64,000 nucleotides of DNA from positions 1 through 64,000 of the forward strand of contig CALSFV010000653.1 in assembly GCA_943737045.1 (NCBI GenBank), in the 5' to 3' direction. A program made the position numbers and the translations under genes. How positions within the stretch are numbered: the first letter of the stretch is position 1; each line of letters begins with the position of its first letter. The notes beneath the pieces are model-generated. The model was not told where the DNA came from and searched no databases. It saw only the letters and a list, made by a program, of their open reading frames with translations. Shown here piece after piece: positions 51,284 to 64,000 of the stretch. Source of the DNA: Parapristionchus giblindavisi (lineage: Eukaryota; Nematoda; Chromadorea; Rhabditida; Diplogasteridae).

Positions 51284-51287
51284 ATAT

Positions 51288-52440
51288 CACTCAGAAGCAA
51301 GGGACTAGCCCAGATTCGACCAGCGAATCACTCAGAAGCAAGAGGCTAGCCCAGATTCGACTAGGGAATCACTCAGAAGCAAGGGGATAGACCAGATACG
51401 ACCAGGGAATCACTCAGAAGCAAGGGGCTAGCAAAGATTCGACCAGGGAATCACTCAGAAGCAAGGGGCTAATCCAGATTCGACCAGGGAATCACTCAGA
51501 AGCAAGGGGCTAGCCTAGATTCGACCAGGGAATCACTCAGAAGCAAGGGGCTAGCCCAGATTCGACCAGGGAATCATTCAGAAGCAAGGGGCGAGCCCAG
51601 ATTCGACCAGGGAATCACTCAGAAGCAAGGGGCTAGCCCAGATTCGACCAGGGAATCACTCAGAAGCAAGGGGCTAGCCCAGATTCGACCAGGGAATCAC
51701 TCAGAAGCAAGGGGCTAGCAAAGATTCGAACAGGGAATCACTCAGAAGCAAGGGGCTAGCCCAGATTCGACCAGGGAATCACTCAGAAGCAAGGGGCTAG
51801 CCCAGATTCGACCAGCGAATCACTCAGAAGCAAGAGGCTAGCCCAGATTCGACCAGGGAATCACTCAGAAGCAAGGGGCTAGCCCAGATTCGAAAAGGGA
51901 ATCACTCAGAAGCAAGGGGCTAGCCCAGATTCGACCAGGGAATCACTCAGAAGCAAGGGACTAGCCCAGATTCGACCAGCGAATCACTCAGAAGCAAGGG
52001 GCTAGCCCAGATTCGACCAGGGAATCACTCAGAAGCAAGGGGCTAGCCCAGATTCGACCAGGGAATCACTCAGAAGCAAGGGGCTAGCAAAGATTCGACC
52101 AGGGAATCACTCAGAAGCAAGGGGCTAGTCCAGATTCGACCAGGGAATCACTCAGAAGCAAGGGGCTAGCCCAGATTCGACCAGGGAATCACTCAGAAGC
52201 AAGGGGCTAGCCCAGATTCGACCAGGGAATCACTCAGAAGCAAGGGGCTAGCCCAGATTCGACCAGGGAATCACTCAGAAGCAAGGGGCTAGCCCAGATT
52301 CGACCAGGGAATCACTCAGAAGCAAGGGGCTAGCAAAGATTCGACCAGGGAATCACTCAGAAGCAAGGGGCTAGCCCAGATTCGAAAAGGGAATCACTCA
52401 GAAGCAAGGGGCTAGCCCAGATTCGACCAGGGAATCACTC
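51288..52440. repeat. satA block collinear with about 933-2085
   Basis: At a constant offset of 50,355 bp the right array repeats the left one: GGGAC at 946 and 51301; the rare CTAATCC at 1114 and 51469; TTCGAACAGG at 1370 and 51725; and CTAGCAAAG followed by TTCGAAAAGG at about 1976-2030 and 52331-52385. A few single differences exist (CTCTGAAG and CTCAAAAG only in the left copy). Collinearity ends near 2090/52445, where the left copy has GGGAC and the right copy has GGGGC. This is a long-range duplicate within one satellite family. Confidence 0.85.
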
Positions 52441-55400
52441 AGAAGCAAGGGGCTAGCCCAGATTCGACCAGGGAATCACTCAGAAGCAAGGGGCTAGCCC
52501 AGATTCGACCAGGGAATAACTCAGAAGCAAGGGGCTAGCCCAGATTCGACCAGGGAATCACTCAGAAGCAAGGGGCTAGCCCAGATTCGACCAGGGTATC
52601 ACTCAGAAGCGAGGGACTAGCCCAGATTCGACCAGGGAATCACTCAGAAGCAAGGGGCTAGCCCAGATTCGACCAGGGAATCACTCAGAAGCAAGGGGCT
52701 AGCCCAGATTCGACCAGGGAATCACTCAGAAGCAAGGGGCTAGCAATGATTCGACCAGGGAATCACTCAGAAGCAAGGGGCTAGCCCAGATTCGACCAGG
52801 GAATCACTCAGAAGCAAGGGGCTAGCAATGATTCGACCAGGGAATCACTCAGAAGCAAGGGGCTAGCCCAGATTCGACCAGGGAATCACTCAGAAGCAAG
52901 GGGCTAGCCCAGATTCGACCAGGGAATCACTCAGAAGCAAGGGGCTAGCCCAGATTCGACCAGGGAATCACTCAGAAGCAAGGGGCTATCCCAGATTCGA
53001 CCAGGGAATCACTCAGAAGCAAGGGGCTAGCCCAGATTCGACCAGGGAATCACTCAGAAGCAAGGGGCTAGCAAAGATTCGACCAGGGAATCACTCAGAA
53101 GCAAGGGGCTAGTCCAGATTCGACCAGGGAATCACTCAGAAGCAAGGGGCTAGCCCAGATTCGACCAGTGAATCACTCAGAAGCAAGGGGCTAGCCCAGA
53201 TTCGACCAGGGAATCACTCAGAAGCAAGGGGCTAGCCCAGATTCGACCAGGGAATAACTCAGAAGCAAGGGGCTAGCCCAGATTCGACCAGGGAATCACT
53301 CAGAAGCAAGGGGCTAGCCCAGATTCGACCAGGGAATCACTCAGAAGCAAGGGGCTAGCCCAGATTCGACCAGGGAATCACTCAGAAGCAAGGGGCTAGC
53401 CCAGATTCGACCAGGGAATCACTCAGAAGCAAGGGGCTAGCCCAGATTCGACCAGGGAATCACTCAGAAGCAAGGGGCTAGCCCAGATTCGACCAGGGAA
53501 TCACTCAGAAGCAAGGGGCTAGCCCAGATTCGACCAGGGAATCACTCAGAAGCAAGGGACTAGCCCAGATTCGACCAGCGAATCACTCAGAAGCAAGAGG
53601 CTAGCCCAGATTCGACTAGGGAATCACTCAGAAGCAAGGGGATAGACCAGATACGACCAGGGAATCACTCAGAAGCAAGGGGCTAGCCCAGATTCGAGCA
53701 GGGAATCACTCAGAAGCAAGGGGCTAGCCCAGATTCGACCAGGGAATCACTCAGAAGCAAGGGGCTAGCAAAGATTCGACCAGGGAATCACTCAGAAGCA
53801 AGGGGCTAGTCCAGATTCGACCAGGGAATCACTCAGAAGCAAGGGGCTAGCCCAGATTCGACCAGGGAATCACTCAGAAGCAAGGGGCTAGCCCAGATTC
53901 GACCAGGGAATCACTCAGAAGCAAGGGGCTAGCCCAGATTCGACCAGGGAATCACTCAGAAGCAAGGGGCTAGCCCAGATTCGACCAGGGAATCACTCAG
54001 AAGCAAGGGACTAGCCCAGATTCGACCAGCGAATCACTCAGAAGCAAGAGGCTAGCCCAGATTCGACCAGGGAATCACTCAGAAGCAAGGGGATAGACCA
54101 GATACGACCAGGGAATCACTCAGAAGCAAGGGGCTAGCAAAGATTCGACCAGGGAATCACTCAGAAGCAAGGGGCTAGTCCAGATTCGACCAGGGAATCA
54201 CTCAGAAGCAAGGGGCTAGCCTAGATTCGACCAGGGAATCACTGAGAAGCAAGGGGCTAGCCCAGATTCGACCAGGGAATCACTCAGAAGCAAGGGGCTA
54301 GCCCAGATTCGACCAGGGAATCACTCAGAAGCAAGGGGCTATCCCAGATTCGACCAGGGAATCACTCAGAAGCAAAGGACTAGCCCAGATTCGACCAGGG
54401 AATCACTCAGAAGCAAGGGGCTAGCAAAGATTCGACCAGGGAATCACTCAGAAGCAAGGGGCTAGTCCAGATTCGACCAGGGAATCACTCAGAAGCAAGG
54501 GGCTAGCCCAGATTCGACCAGTGAATCACTCAGAAGCAAGGGGCTAGCCCAGATTCGACCAGGGAATCACTCAGAAGCAAGGGGCTAGCCCAGATTCGAC
54601 CAGGGAATAACTCAGAAGCAAGGGGCTAGCCCAGATTCGACCAGGGAATCACTCAGAAGCAAGGGGCTAGCCCAGATTCGACCAGGGAATCACTCAGAAG
54701 CAAGGGGCTAGCCCAGATTCGACCAGGGAATCACTCAGAAGCAAGGGGCTAGCCCAGATTCGACCAGGGAATCACTCAGAAGCAAGGGGCTAGCCCAGAT
54801 TCGACCAGGGAATCACTCAGAAGCAAGGGGCTAGCCCAGATTCGACCAGGGAATCACTCAGAAGCAAGGGGCTAGCCCAGATTCGACCAGGGAATCACTC
54901 AGAAGCAAGGGACTAGCCCAGATTCGACCAGCGAATCACTCAGAAGCAAGAGGCTAGCCCAGATTCGACTAGGGAATCACTCAGAAGCAAGGGGATAGAC
55001 CAGATACGACCAGGGAATCACTCAGAAGCAAGGGGCTAGCCCAGATTCGAGCAGGGAATCACTCAGAAGCAAGGGGCTAGCCCAGATTCGACCAGGGAAT
55101 CACTCAGAAGCAAGGGGCTAGCAAAGATTCGACCAGGGAATCACTCAGAAGCAAGGGGCTAGTCCAGATTCGACCAGGGAATCACTCAGAAGCAAGGGGC
55201 TAGCCCAGATTCGACCAGGGAATCACTCAGAAGCAAGGGGCTAGCCCAGATTCGACCAGGGAATCACTCAGAAGCAAGGGGCTAGCCCAGATTCGACCAG
55301 GGAATCACTCAGAAGCAAGGGGCTAGCCCAGATTCGACCAGGGAATCACTCAGAAGCAAGGGACTAGCCCAGATTCGACCAGCGAATCACTCAGAAGCAA

Positions 55401-58400
55401 GAGGCTAGCCCAGATTCGACCAGGGAATCACTCAGAAGCAAGGGGATAGACCAGATACGACCAGGGAATCACTCAGAAGCAAGGGGCTAGCAAAGATTCG
55501 ACCAGGGAATCACTCAGAAGCAAGGGGCTAGTCCAGATTCGACCAGGGAATCACTCAGAAGCAAGGGGCTAGCCTAGATTCGACCAGGGAATCACTGAGA
55601 AGCAAGGGGCTAGCCCAGATTCGACCAGGGAATCACTCAGAAGCAAGGGGCTAGCCCAGATTCGACCAGGGAATCACTCAGAAGCAAGGGGCTAGCCCAG
55701 ATTCGACCAGGGAATCACTCAGAAGCAAAGGACTAGCCCAGATTCGACCAGGGAATAACTCAGAAGCAAGGGGCTAGCCCAGATTCGACCAGGGAATCAC
55801 TCAGAAGCAAGGGGCTAGCCCAGATTCGACCAGGGAATCACTCAGAAGCAAGGGGCTAGCCCAGATTCGACCAGGGAATAACTCAGAAGCAAGGGGCTAG
55901 CCCAGATTCGACCAGGGAATCACTCAGAAGCAAGGGGCTAGCCCAGATTCGACCAGGGAATCACTCAGAAGCAAGGGGCTAGCCCAGATTCGACCAGTGA
56001 ATAACTCAGAAGCAAGGGGCTAGCCCAGATTCGACCAGGGAATCACTCAGAAGCAAGGGGCTAGCCCAGATTCGACCAGGGAATCACTCAGAAGCAAGGG
56101 GCTAGCCCAGATTCGACCAGGGAATCACTCAGAAGCAAGGGGCTAGCCCAGATTCGACCAGGGAATCACTCAGAAGCAAGGGGCTAGCCCAGATTCGACC
56201 AGGGAATCACTCAGAAGCAAGGGGCTAGCCCAGATTCGACCAGTGAATCACTCAGAAGCAAGGGGCTAGTCCAGATTCGACCAGGGAATCACTCAGAAGC
56301 AAGGGGCTAGCCCAGATTCGACCAGGGAATCACTCAGAAGCAAGGGGCTAGCCCAGATTCGACCAGGGAATCACTCAGAAGCAAGGGGCTAGCCCAGATT
56401 CGACCAGGGAATCACTCAGAAGCAAGGGGCTAGCCCAGATTCGACCAGGGAATCACTCAGAAGCAAGGGGCTAGCCCAGATTCGACCAGGGAATCACTCA
56501 GAAGCAAGGGGCTAGCCCAGATTCGACCAGGGAATCACTCAGAAGCAAGGGGCTAGCCCAGATTCGACCAGGGAATCACTCAGAAGCAAGGGGCTAGCCC
56601 AGATTCGACCAGGGAATCACTCAGAAGCAAGGGGCTAGCCCAGATTCGACCAGGGAATCACTCAGAAGCAAGGGGCTAGCCCAGATTCGACCAGGGAATC
56701 ACTCAGAAGCAAGGGGCTAGCCCAGATTCGACCAGGGAATCACTCAGAAGCAAGGGACTAGCCCAGATTCGACCAGCGAATCACTCAGAAGCAAGAGGCT
56801 AGCCCAGATTCGACCAGGGAATCACTCAGAAGCAAGGGGATAGACCAGATACGACCAGGGAATCACTCAGAAGCAAGGGGCTAGCCCAGATTCGACCAGT
56901 GAATCACTCAGAAGCAAGGGGCTACCCCAGATTCGACCAGGGAATCACTCAGAAGCAAGGGGCTAGCCCAGATTCGACCAGTGAATCACTCAGAAGCAAG
57001 GGGCTAGCCCAGATTCGACCAGGGAATCACTCAGAAGCAAGGGGCTAGCCCAGATTCGACCAGGGAATCACTCAGAAGCAAGGGACTAGCCCAGATTCGA
57101 CCAGGGAATAACTCAGAAGCAAGGGGCTAGCCCAGATTCGACCAGGGAATCACTCAGAAGCAAGGGGCTAGCCCAGATTCGACCAGGGAATCACTCAGAA
57201 GCAAGGGGCTAGCCCAGATTCGACCAGGGAATAACTCAGAAGCAAGGGGCTAGCCCAGATTAGACCAGGGAATCACTCAGAAACAAGGGGCTAGCCCAGA
57301 TTCGACCAGGGAATCACTCAGAAGCAAGGGGCTAGCCCAGATTCGACCAGGGAATCACTCAGAAGCAAGGGGCTAGTCCAGATTCGACCAGGGAATCACT
57401 CAGAAGCAAGGGGCTAGCCCAGATTCGACCAGTGAATCACTCAGAAGCAAGGGGCTAGCCCAGATTCGACCAGGGAATCACTCAGAAGCAAGGGGCTAGC
57501 CCAGATTCGACCAGGGAATAACTCAGAAGCAAGGGGCTAGCCCAGATTCGACCAGGGAATCACTCAGAAGCAAGGGGCTAGCAAAGATTCGACCAGGGAA
57601 TCACTCAGAAGCAAGGGGCTAGTCCAGATTCGACCAGGGAATCACTCAGAAGCAAGGGGCTAGCCTAGATTCGACCAGGGAATCACTGAGAAGCAAGGGG
57701 CTAGCCCAGATTCGACCAGGGAATCATTCAGAAGCAAGGGGCGAGCCCAGATTCGACCAGGGAATCACTCAGAAGCAAGGGGCTAGCCCAGATTCGACCA
57801 GGGAATCACTCAGAAGCAAGGGGCTAGCCCAGATTCGACCAGGGAATCACTCAGAAGCAAGGGGCTAGCCCAGATTCGACCAGGGAATCACTCAGAAGCA
57901 AGGGGCTAGCCAAGATTCGACCAGTGAATCACTCAGAAGCAAGGGGCTACCCCAGATTCGACCAGGGAATCACTCAGAAGCAAGGGGCTAGCCCAGATTC
58001 GAAAAGGGAATCACTCAGAAGCAAGGGGCTAGCCCAGATTCGACCAGGGAATCACTCAGAAGCAAGGGACTAGCCCAGATTCGACCAGCGAATCACTCAG
58101 AAGCAAGGGGCTAGCCCAGATTCGACCAGGGAATCACTCAGAAGCAAGGGGCTAGCCCAGATTCGACCAGGGAATCACTCAGAAGCAAGGGGCTAGCAAA
58201 GATTCGACCAGGGAATCACTCAGAAGCAAGGGGCTAGCCCAGATTCGACCAGGGAATCACTCAGAAGCAAGGGGCTAGCCCAGATTCGACCAGGGAATCA
58301 CTCAGAAGCAAGGGGCTAGCCCAGATTCGACCAGGGAATCACTCAGAAGCAAGAGGCTAGCAAAGATTCGACCAGGGAATCACTCAGAAGCAAGGGGCTA

Positions 58401-61400
58401 GCCCAGATTCGACCAGGGAATCACTCAGAAGCAAGGGGCTAGCCCAGATTCGACCAGGGAATCACTCAGAAGCAAGGGGCTAGCCCAGATTCGACCAGGG
58501 AATCACTCAGAAGCAAGGGGCTAGCCCAGATTCGACCAGGGAATCACTCAGAAGCAAGGGACTAGCCCAGATTCGACCAGCGAATCACTCAGAAGCAAGA
58601 GGCTAGCCCAGATTCGACCAGGGAATCACTCAGAAGCAAGGGGCTAGCAAAGATTCGACCAGGGAATCACTCAGAAGCAAGGGGCTAGCAAAGATTCGAC
58701 CAGGGAATCACTCAGAAGCAAGGGGCTAGTCCAGATTCGACCAGGGAATCACTGAGAAGCAAGGGGCTAGCCTAGATTCGACCAGGGAATCACTGAGAAG
58801 CAAGGGGCTAGCCCAGATTCGACCAGGGAATCATTCAGAAGCAAGGGGCGAGCCCAGATTCGACCAGGGAATCACTCAGAAGCAAGGGGCTAGCCCAGAT
58901 TCGACCAGGGAATCACTCAGAAGCAAGGGGCTAGCCCAGATTCGACCAGGGAATCACTCAGAAGCAAGGGGCTAGCAAAGATTCGAACAGGGAATCACTC
59001 AGAAGCAAGGGGCTAGCCCAGATTCGACCAGGGAATCACTCAGAAGCAAGGGGCTAGCCCAGATTCGACCAGTGAATCACTCAGAAGCAAGGGGCTACCC
59101 CAGATTCGACCAGGGAATCACTCAGAAGCAAGGGGCTAGCCCAGATTCGAAAAGGGAATCACTCAGAAGCAAGGGGCTAGCCCAGATTCGACCAGGGAAT
59201 CACTCAGAAGCAAGGGACTAGCCCAGATTCGACCAGCGAATCACTCAGAAGCAAGGGGCTAGCCCAGATTCGACCAGGGAATCACTCAGAAGCAAGGGGC
59301 TAGCCCAGATTCGACCAGGGAATCACTCAGAAGCAAGGGGCTAGCAAAGATTCGACCAGGGAATCACTCAGAAGCAAGGGGCTAGTCCAGATTCGACCAG
59401 GGAATCACTCAGAAGCAAGGGGCTAGCCCAGATTCGACCAGGGAATCACTCAGAAGCAAGGGGCTAGCCCAGATTCGACCAGGGAATCACTCAGAAGCAA
59501 GGGGCTAGCCCAGATTCGACCAGGGAATCACTCAGAAGCAAGGGGCTAGCCCAGATTCGACCAGGGAATCACTCAGAAGCAAGGGGCTAGCCCAGATTCG
59601 ACCAGGGAATCACTCAGAAGCAAGAGGCTAGCAAAGATTCGACCAGGGAATCACTCAGAAGCAAGGGGATAGACCAGATACGACCAGGGAATCACTCAGA
59701 AGCAAGGGGCTAGCAAAGATTCGACCAGGGAATCACTCAGAAGCAAGGGGCTAGCCCAGATTCGAAAAGGGAATCACTCAGAAGCAAGGGGCTAGCCCAG
59801 ATTCGACCAGGGAATCACTCAGAAGCAAGGGACTAGCCCAGATTCGACCAGCGAATCACTCAGAAGCAAGGGGCTAGCCCAGATTCGACCCGGAAATCAC
59901 TCAGAAGCAAGGGGCTAGCCCAGATTCGACCAGGGAATCACTCAGAAGCAAGGGGCTAGCCCAGATTCGACCAGGGAATCACTCAGAAGCAAGGGGCTAG
60001 CCCAGATTCGACCAGGGAATCACTCAGAAGCAAGGGGCTAGCCCAGATTCGACCAGGGAATCACTCAGAAGCAAGGGGCTAGCCCAGATTCGACCAGGGA
60101 ATAACTCAGAAGCAAGGGGCTAGCCCAGATTCGACCAGGGAATCACTCAGAAGCAAGGGGCTAGCCCAGATTCGACCAGGGAATCACTCAGAAGCAAGGG
60201 GCTAGCCCAGATTCGACCAGGGAATCACTCAGAAGCAAGGGGCTAGTCCAGATTCGACCAGGAAATCACTCAGAAGCAAGGGGCTAGCCCAGATTCGACC
60301 AGGGAATCACTCAGAAGCAAGGGGCTAGCAAAGATTCGACCAGGGAATCACTCAGAAGCAAGGGGCTAGTCCAGATTCGACCAGGGAATCACTCAGAAGC
60401 AAGTGGCTAGCCCAGATTCGACCAGGGAATCACTCAGAAGCAAGGGGCTAGCCCAGATTCGACCAGCGAATCACTCAGAAGCAAGGGGCTAGCCCAGATT
60501 CGAGCAGGGAATCACTCAGAAGCAAGGGGCTAGCCCAGATTCGACCAGGGAATCACTCAGAAGCAAGGGGCTAGCAAAGATTCGACCAGGGAATCACTCA
60601 GAAGCAAGGGGCTAGTCCAGATTCGACCAGGGAATCACTCAGAAGCAAGGGGCTAGCCCAGATTCGACCAGGGAATCACTCAGAAGCAAGGGGATAGACC
60701 AGATTCGACCAGGGAATCACTCAGAAGCAAGGGGCTAGCCCAGATTCGACCAGGGAATCACTCAGAAGCAAGGGGCTAGCCCAGATTCGACCAGGGAATC
60801 ACTCAGAAGCAAGGGGCTAGCCCAGATTCGACCAGGGAATCACTCAGAAGCAAGGGGCTAGCCCAGATTCGACCAGGGAATCACTCAGAAGCAAGGGACT
60901 AGCCCAGATTCGACCAGCGAATCACTCAGAAGCAAGAGGCTAGCCCAGATTCGACCAGTGAATCACTCAGAAGCAAGGGGCTACCCCAGATTCGACCAGG
61001 GAATCACTCAGAAGCAAGGGGCTAGCAAAGATTCGACCAGTGAATCACTCAGAAGCAAGGGGCTACCCCAGATTCGACCAGGGAATCACTCAGAAGCAAG
61101 GGGCTAGCCTAGATTCGACCAGGGAATCACTGAGAAGCAAGGGGCTAGCCCAGATTCGACCAGGGAATCATTCAGAAGCAAGGGGCGAGCCCAGATTCGA
61201 CCAGGGAATCACTCAGAAGCAAGGGGCTAGCCCAGATTCGACCAGGGAATCACTCAGAAGCAAGGGGCTAGCCCAGATTCGACCAGGGAATCACTCAGAA
61301 GCAAGGGGCTAGCAAAGATTCGAACAGGGAATCACTCAGAAGCAAGGGGCTAGCCCAGATTCGACCAGGGAATCACTCAGAAGCAAGGGGCTAGCCCAGA

Positions 61401-64000
61401 TTCGACCAGTGAATCACTCAGAAGCAAGGGGCTACCCCAGATTCGACCAGGGAATCACTCAGAAGCAAGGGGCTAGCCCAGATTCGAAAAGGGAATCACT
61501 CAGAAGCAAGGGGCTAGCCCAGATTCGACCAGGGAATCACTCAGAAGCAAGGGACTAGCCCAGATTCGACCAGCGAATCACTCAGAAGCAAGGGGCTAGC
61601 CCAGATTCGACCAGGGAATCACTCAGAAGCAAGGGGCTAGCCCAGATTCGACCAGGGAATCACTCAGAAGCAAGGGGCTAGCAAAGATTCGACCAGGGAA
61701 TCACTCAGAAGCAAGGGGCTAGCCCAGATTCGACCAGGGAATCACTCAGAAGCAAGGGGCTAGCCCAGATTCGACCAGGGAATCACTCAGAAGCAAGGGA
61801 CTAGCCCAGATTCGACCAGCGAATCACTCAGAAGCAAGAGGCTAGCCCAGATTCGACCAGGGAATCACTCAGAAGCAAGGGGATAGACCAGATACGACCA
61901 GGGAATCACTCAGAAGCAAGGGGCTAGCAAAGATTCGACCAGGGAATCACTCAGAAGCAAGGGGCTAGTCCAGATTCGACCAGGGAATCACTCAGAAGCA
62001 AGGGGCTAGCCTAGATTCGACCAGGGAATCACTGAGAAGCAAGGGGCTAGCCCAGATTCGACCAGGGAATCACTCAGAAGCAAGGGGCTAGCCCAGATTC
62101 GACCAGGGAATCACTCAGAAGCAAGGGGACTAGCCCAGATTCGACCAGGGAATAACTCAGAAGCAAGGGGCTAGCCCAGATTCGACCAGGGAATCACTCA
62201 GAAGCAAGGGACTAGCCCAGATTCGACCAGGGAATAACTCAGAAGCAAGGGGCTAGCCCAGATTCGACCAGGGAATCACTCAGAAGCAAGGGGCTAGCCC
62301 AGATTCGACCAGGGAATCACTCAGAAGCAAGGGGCTAGCCCAGATTCGACCAGGGAATCACTCAGAAGCAAGGGGCTAGCCCAGATTCGACCAGGGAATA
62401 ACTCAGAAGCAAGGGGCTAGCCCAGATTCGACCAGGGAATCACTCAGAAGCAAGGGGCTAGCCCAGATTCGACCAGGGAATAACTCAGAAGCAAGGGGCT
62501 AGCCCAGATTCGACCAGTGAATCACTCAGAAGCATGGGGCTAGCCCAGATTCGACCAGGGAATCACTCAGAAGCAAGGGGCTAGCAAAGATTCGACCAGG
62601 GAATCACTCAGAAGCAAGGGGCTAGCCCAGATTCGACCAGGGAATCACTCGGAAGCAAGGGGCTAGCCCAGATTCGACCAGTGAATCACTCAGAAGCAAG
62701 GGGCTAGCCCAGATTCGACCAGGGAATCACTCAGAAGCAAGGGGCTAGCCCAGATTCGACCAGGGAATAACTCAGAAGCAAGGGGCTAGCCCAGATTCGA
62801 CCAGTGAATCACTCAGAAGCAAGGGGCTAGCCCAGATTCGACCAGGGAATCACTCAGAAGCAAGGGGCTAGCCCAGATTCGACCAGGGAATCACTCAGAA
62901 GCAAGGGGCTAGCCCAGATTCGACCAGGGAATAACTCAGAAGCAAGGGGCTAGCCCAGATTCGACCAGGGAATCACTCAGAAGCAAGGGGCTAGCCCAGA
63001 TTCGACCAGTGAATCACTCAGAAGCAAGGGGCTAGCCCAGATTCGACCAGGGAATCACTCAGAAGCAAGGGGCTAGCCCAGATTCGACCAGGGAATAACT
63101 CAGAAGCAAGGGGCTAGCAAAGATTCGACCAGGGAATCACTCAGAAGCAAGGGGCTAGCCCAGATTCGACCAGGGAATCACTCAGAAGCAAGGGGCTAGC
63201 AAAGATTCGAACAGGGAATCACTCAGAAGCAAGGGGCTAGCCCAGATTCGACCAGGGAATCACTCAGAAGCAAGGGGCTAGCCCAGATTCGACCAGTGAA
63301 TCACTCAGAAGCAAGGGGCTACCCCAGATTCGACCAGGGAATCACTCAGAAGCAAGGGGCTAGCCCAGATTCGAAAAGGGAATCACTCAGAAGCAAGGGG
63401 CTAGCCCAGATTCGACCAGGGAATCACTCAGAAGCAAGGGACTAGCCCAGATTCGACCAGCGAATCACTCAGAAGCAAGGGGCTAGCCCAGATTCGACCA
63501 GGGAATCACTCAGAAGCAAGGGGCTAGCCCAGATTCGACCAGGGAATCACTCAGAAGCAAGGGGCTAGCAAAGATTCGACCAGGGAATCACTCAGAAGCA
63601 AGGGGCTAGTCCAGATTCGACCAGGGAATCACTCAGAAGCAAGGGGCTAGCCCAGATTCGACCAGGGAATCACTCAGAAGCAAGGGGCTAGCCCAGATTC
63701 GACCAGGGAATCACTCAGAAGCAAGGGGCTAGCCCAGATTCGACCAGGGAATCACTCAGAAGCAAGGGACTAGCCCAGATTCGACCAGCGAATCACTCAG
63801 AAGCAAGAGGCTAGCCCAGATTCGACCAGGGAATCACTCAGAAGCAAGGGGATAGACCAGATACGACCAGGGAATCACTCAGAAGCAAGGGGCTAGCAAA
63901 GATTCGACCAGGGAATCACTCAGAAGCAAGGGGCTAGTCCAGATTCGACCAGGGAATCACTCAGAAGCAAGGGGCTAGCCTAGATTCGACCAGGGAATCA
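51288..64000. repeat. satA array, right part (about 310 monomers)
   Basis: The array resumes in mid-monomer at CACTCAGAAGC directly after satB, with no spacer. It contains the same HOR series as the left array and richer variety, with frequent AATAACTCAG monomers at 55.7-57.6 and 62.1-63.1 kb. The phase is strict except for one extra G at about 62125-62128 (GCAAGGGGACTAG); ATACG markers at 61891 and 63860 are 48 monomers plus one base apart. The 90-codon frame at 61040-61312 exists only because nearby monomers carry CTACCCC, GGGCGAG or other changes that remove the TAG found in each monomer. The array continues beyond the window. Confidence 0.98.

Larger units (their letters stand above)
27123..51287. 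repeat. satB array: about 45 units of an AT-rich satellite of about 523 bp
   Basis: Head-to-tail units of 522-525 bp each contain one ATGACCACTGTCT landmark; I counted 45 of these from 27561 to 51201. Unit landmarks in order are ATATGCTTGATAAAG, an A-run of 6-9 in TTTTGG(A)nTGG, ACGTCCAAGTATGAC, CGGTCGATATTC, GCCGGGTATTGAATTG, CCTGGTAAATTTACG, TTTCTAACAGAG, CCTTTTTTCAG, CCCCGGCTA, and TGTGAAACTCACA ending in CTCTAGATAT. Variation is mainly substitutions plus A-run length. Several subfamilies are visible (ATCGGTCGAT or ATCGATCGAT; CACAATAGCATGC or CACAATTGCATGC; GTTTTGTAATCGTC or TAATGGTC). Two foreign inserts interrupt it. The recurring minus-strand frames of 62-112 codons are satellite artefacts whose choice of frame depends on the A-run length. 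Confidence 0.97.

Noticed and set aside
61040..61312. 90-codon frame in satA
   Set aside because: Each 41-bp monomer has a TAG in CTAG that falls in every frame once per three monomers. The frame is open here only because variant monomers (CTACCCC, GGGCGAG) remove some of these stops.
1..64000. CENP-B box (TTCGNNNNANNCGGG) in either satellite
   Set aside because: satA has TTCGACCAGGG and satB has AACGCCGGG, but neither has the TTCG and CGGG elements at the required spacing.

Overview
This is eukaryotic satellite DNA with no protein-coding gene, rRNA, tRNA or CRISPR array that I can support. The long homogenised arrays, the higher-order repeats (HORs) and the insertions of a DNA transposon and a retroelement-like sequence fit pericentromeric, subtelomeric or other heterochromatic DNA of a nuclear genome. 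The host is probably an invertebrate, because one insertion carries a TATA box with arthropod-style TCAGT/TCATT initiator candidates, but I cannot identify the species.

Layout: (1) 1-26905 is an array of a 41-bp satellite (satA, 23 of 41 bases G/C), interrupted at 3054-4151 by a 1,098-bp non-autonomous DNA transposon. The transposon has 24-bp perfect terminal inverted repeats, an 8-bp target duplication and a large internal foldback. (2) 26906-27122 is a 217-bp single-copy spacer. (3) 27123-51287 is an array of about 45 units of an unrelated AT-rich satellite of about 523 bp (satB). It is interrupted by a 215-bp palindrome-rich insert (34994-35208) and a 395-bp retroelement-like insert (37897-38291) with an 11-bp target duplication and a TAATG tail. 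(4) 51288-64000 is satA again. It starts in a block collinear with 933 onward of the left array.

Both satellites have higher-order structure. In satA, diagnostic variant monomers recur in a fixed order at spacings that are exact multiples of 41 bp (17, 23, 26, 28, 29, 33, 38 and 43 monomers measured). I found only two single-base length changes in roughly 38 kb. In satB there are trimeric (1,571 bp), dimeric (1,047 bp) and monomeric (523-524 bp) duplications.

The most interesting signals are these. The satB array starts and stops at the same phase of its unit, and the unit ends in a short hairpin, 10 nt and CTAG, as a Helitron 3' end does. Each satB unit carries a complete-looking 98-nt intron (donor, branch point, polypyrimidine tract, acceptor). 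The left-array transposon is intact at its ends, foldback-type and unclassified. All open reading frames of 60-110 codons in the window are explained by repeat phase or by homopolymer length and are not called as genes.
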